Source of the DNA: Nitrososphaerota archaeon
Lineage (GTDB): Archaea > Thermoproteota > Nitrososphaeria > Nitrososphaerales > Nitrosopumilaceae
NCBI GenBank assembly: GCA_022573065.1
Contig: JACZUQ010000001.1
Location: 1 to 6,894 of the forward strand
Direction: 5' to 3'
Length of the DNA stretch: 6,894 nucleotides
This document shows positions 6,340 to 6,894 of this stretch, in pieces. The notes under the pieces were generated by a model, which saw only the letters and a list, made by a program, of their open reading frames with translations, searched no databases and had not been told where the DNA came from. The translations under genes and the position numbers were made by a program. Positions within the stretch are counted from its first letter, which is position 1. Every line of letters begins with the position of its first letter.

Positions 6340-6894
6340 CTAAGAAGGTAATATCATGTCCTTTAATGGTGTACCAGGAGCTACAAATGGTAAAACGTCT
6401 TCTTCAGGATTAATTGGAATATCAATTACTGTGGTGACGTCACTTTTTAATGCAACTTTGATTGCTTTTTCAATCTCATCAAGTGATTGTGCACGTATTC
6501 CTTGAGCACCATATGATTCAGCTAATTTAACATAATCAGGACAGTTTTTAAGATCAATTCCAATCATGCGTCGGTCATAGAATGTTCGCTGCCATTGCGC
6601 TACCATTCCAAGCGAAAAGTTGTTTAGCAAAAATACAATTACTGGAATATTATCTAGAACTGAAGTTGCAAGTGAGTTTTCTGTCATGTTAAAGCTTCCT
6701 TCACCTGCAATATCTACAACTGGAACATCAGGTCGTGCTACCTTTGCACCAATTGCAGCTGGAAATCCCCAACCCATAGTACCTAATCCAGTTGAACTAA
6801 AGAAGGTACCAGGATGAATTACATCAAAAAACAACGAGGCCCACATTTGGTGTTGACCTACTTCAGTTGTAGTAATGGATTCTTTTGGAAGAAC
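6340..6894 (-). CDS. ilvB: acetolactate synthase catalytic (large) subunit, N-terminal part beyond the window
   Basis: The reading frame is open from the right edge to TAG 6342-6340, giving the C-terminal 184 residues of a protein normally about 550-570 long; the ATG at 6846 is internal, since the family motif ITTTEVGQHQMW runs across it. The enzyme uses ThDP, Mg and FAD to join two pyruvates into 2-acetolactate, or pyruvate with 2-oxobutyrate. Visible are STGLGTMGWGFPAAIGA (residues 34-50), the ThDP/Mg motif (GEG at 64-66, then 24 residues to NN at 91-92), and NNFSLGMVAQWQRTFYDRR (91-109). The catalytic glutamate of the N-terminal domain is outside the window. The motif has GEG where GDG is standard, so the Mg-binding aspartate is replaced by glutamate. 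Its stop overlaps a possible GTG start of ilvN by one base, consistent with coupled synthesis of the two subunits. Confidence 0.93.
   Translation of the reverse strand, partial: VLPKESITTTEVGQHQMWASLFFDVIHPGTFFSSTGLGTMGWGFPAAIGAKVARPDVPVVDIAGEGSFNMTENSLATSVLDNIPVIVFLLNNFSLGMVAQWQRTFYDRRMIGIDLKNCPDYVKLAESYGAQGIRAQSLDEIEKAIKVALKSDVTTVIDIPINPEEDVLPFVAPGTPLKDMILPS

Noticed and set aside
1..6894. A new multi-gene defence, mobile or biosynthetic system
   Set aside because: Every long frame belongs to a recognised housekeeping, transport or amino-acid family apart from one small protein; no repeats, toxin pairs, nucleases or integrases were seen.

Overview
The window is a compact, AT-rich archaeal stretch. 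It most resembles an ammonia-oxidising thaumarchaeon (Nitrososphaerota, Nitrosopumilus-like). The pointers are an archaeal-type aspartyl-tRNA synthetase, archaeal-type LeuA and LeuB sequences, a small protein that looks like a thaumarchaeal lineage-specific family, TTG starts with A/T-rich TATA-like boxes and little or no leader, and very short or overlapping gene junctions. The placement rests on sequence character and recalled family resemblance, not on a search.

Layout. On the minus strand at the left edge is a 3'-truncated DedA/VTT-type membrane protein (1-523). A divergent A/T-rich promoter region separates it from a small uncharacterised plus-strand gene (599-973). That gene overlaps by 10 bp, tail to tail, with a minus-strand OppD/DppD-type ABC transporter ATPase (964-1896). 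A second divergent promoter region leads to aspS (1981-3267, plus). Five bases past aspS, a minus-strand branched-chain amino-acid cluster ends. In its transcription order it reads ilvB (5' end beyond the right edge), ilvN, leuA, leuB.

How the genes work together. IlvB and IlvN form acetolactate/acetohydroxyacid synthase, the first committed step to valine, leucine and isoleucine. LeuA condenses 2-oxoisovalerate with acetyl-CoA, and LeuB oxidatively decarboxylates 3-isopropylmalate. Overlaps at ilvB/ilvN/leuA and a 42-base gap before leuB indicate a co-transcribed operon whose promoter lies outside the window. The next valine/leucine-pathway enzymes (ilvC, ilvD, leuC, leuD) are not in view. 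IlvN keeps the residues tied to valine feedback, and LeuA keeps its C-terminal regulatory domain, so end-product control is likely at both steps.

No RNA gene, CRISPR array, mobile element or long repeat was seen, and I do not see a new multi-gene system. The points most worth checking are residue-level: a GEG in place of GDG in the ThDP/Mg motif of IlvB, AspRS specificity positions that fit neither known class, a LeuB substrate pocket that differs from bacterial LeuB, and a lone OppD-type ATPase with an intact four-cysteine tail.
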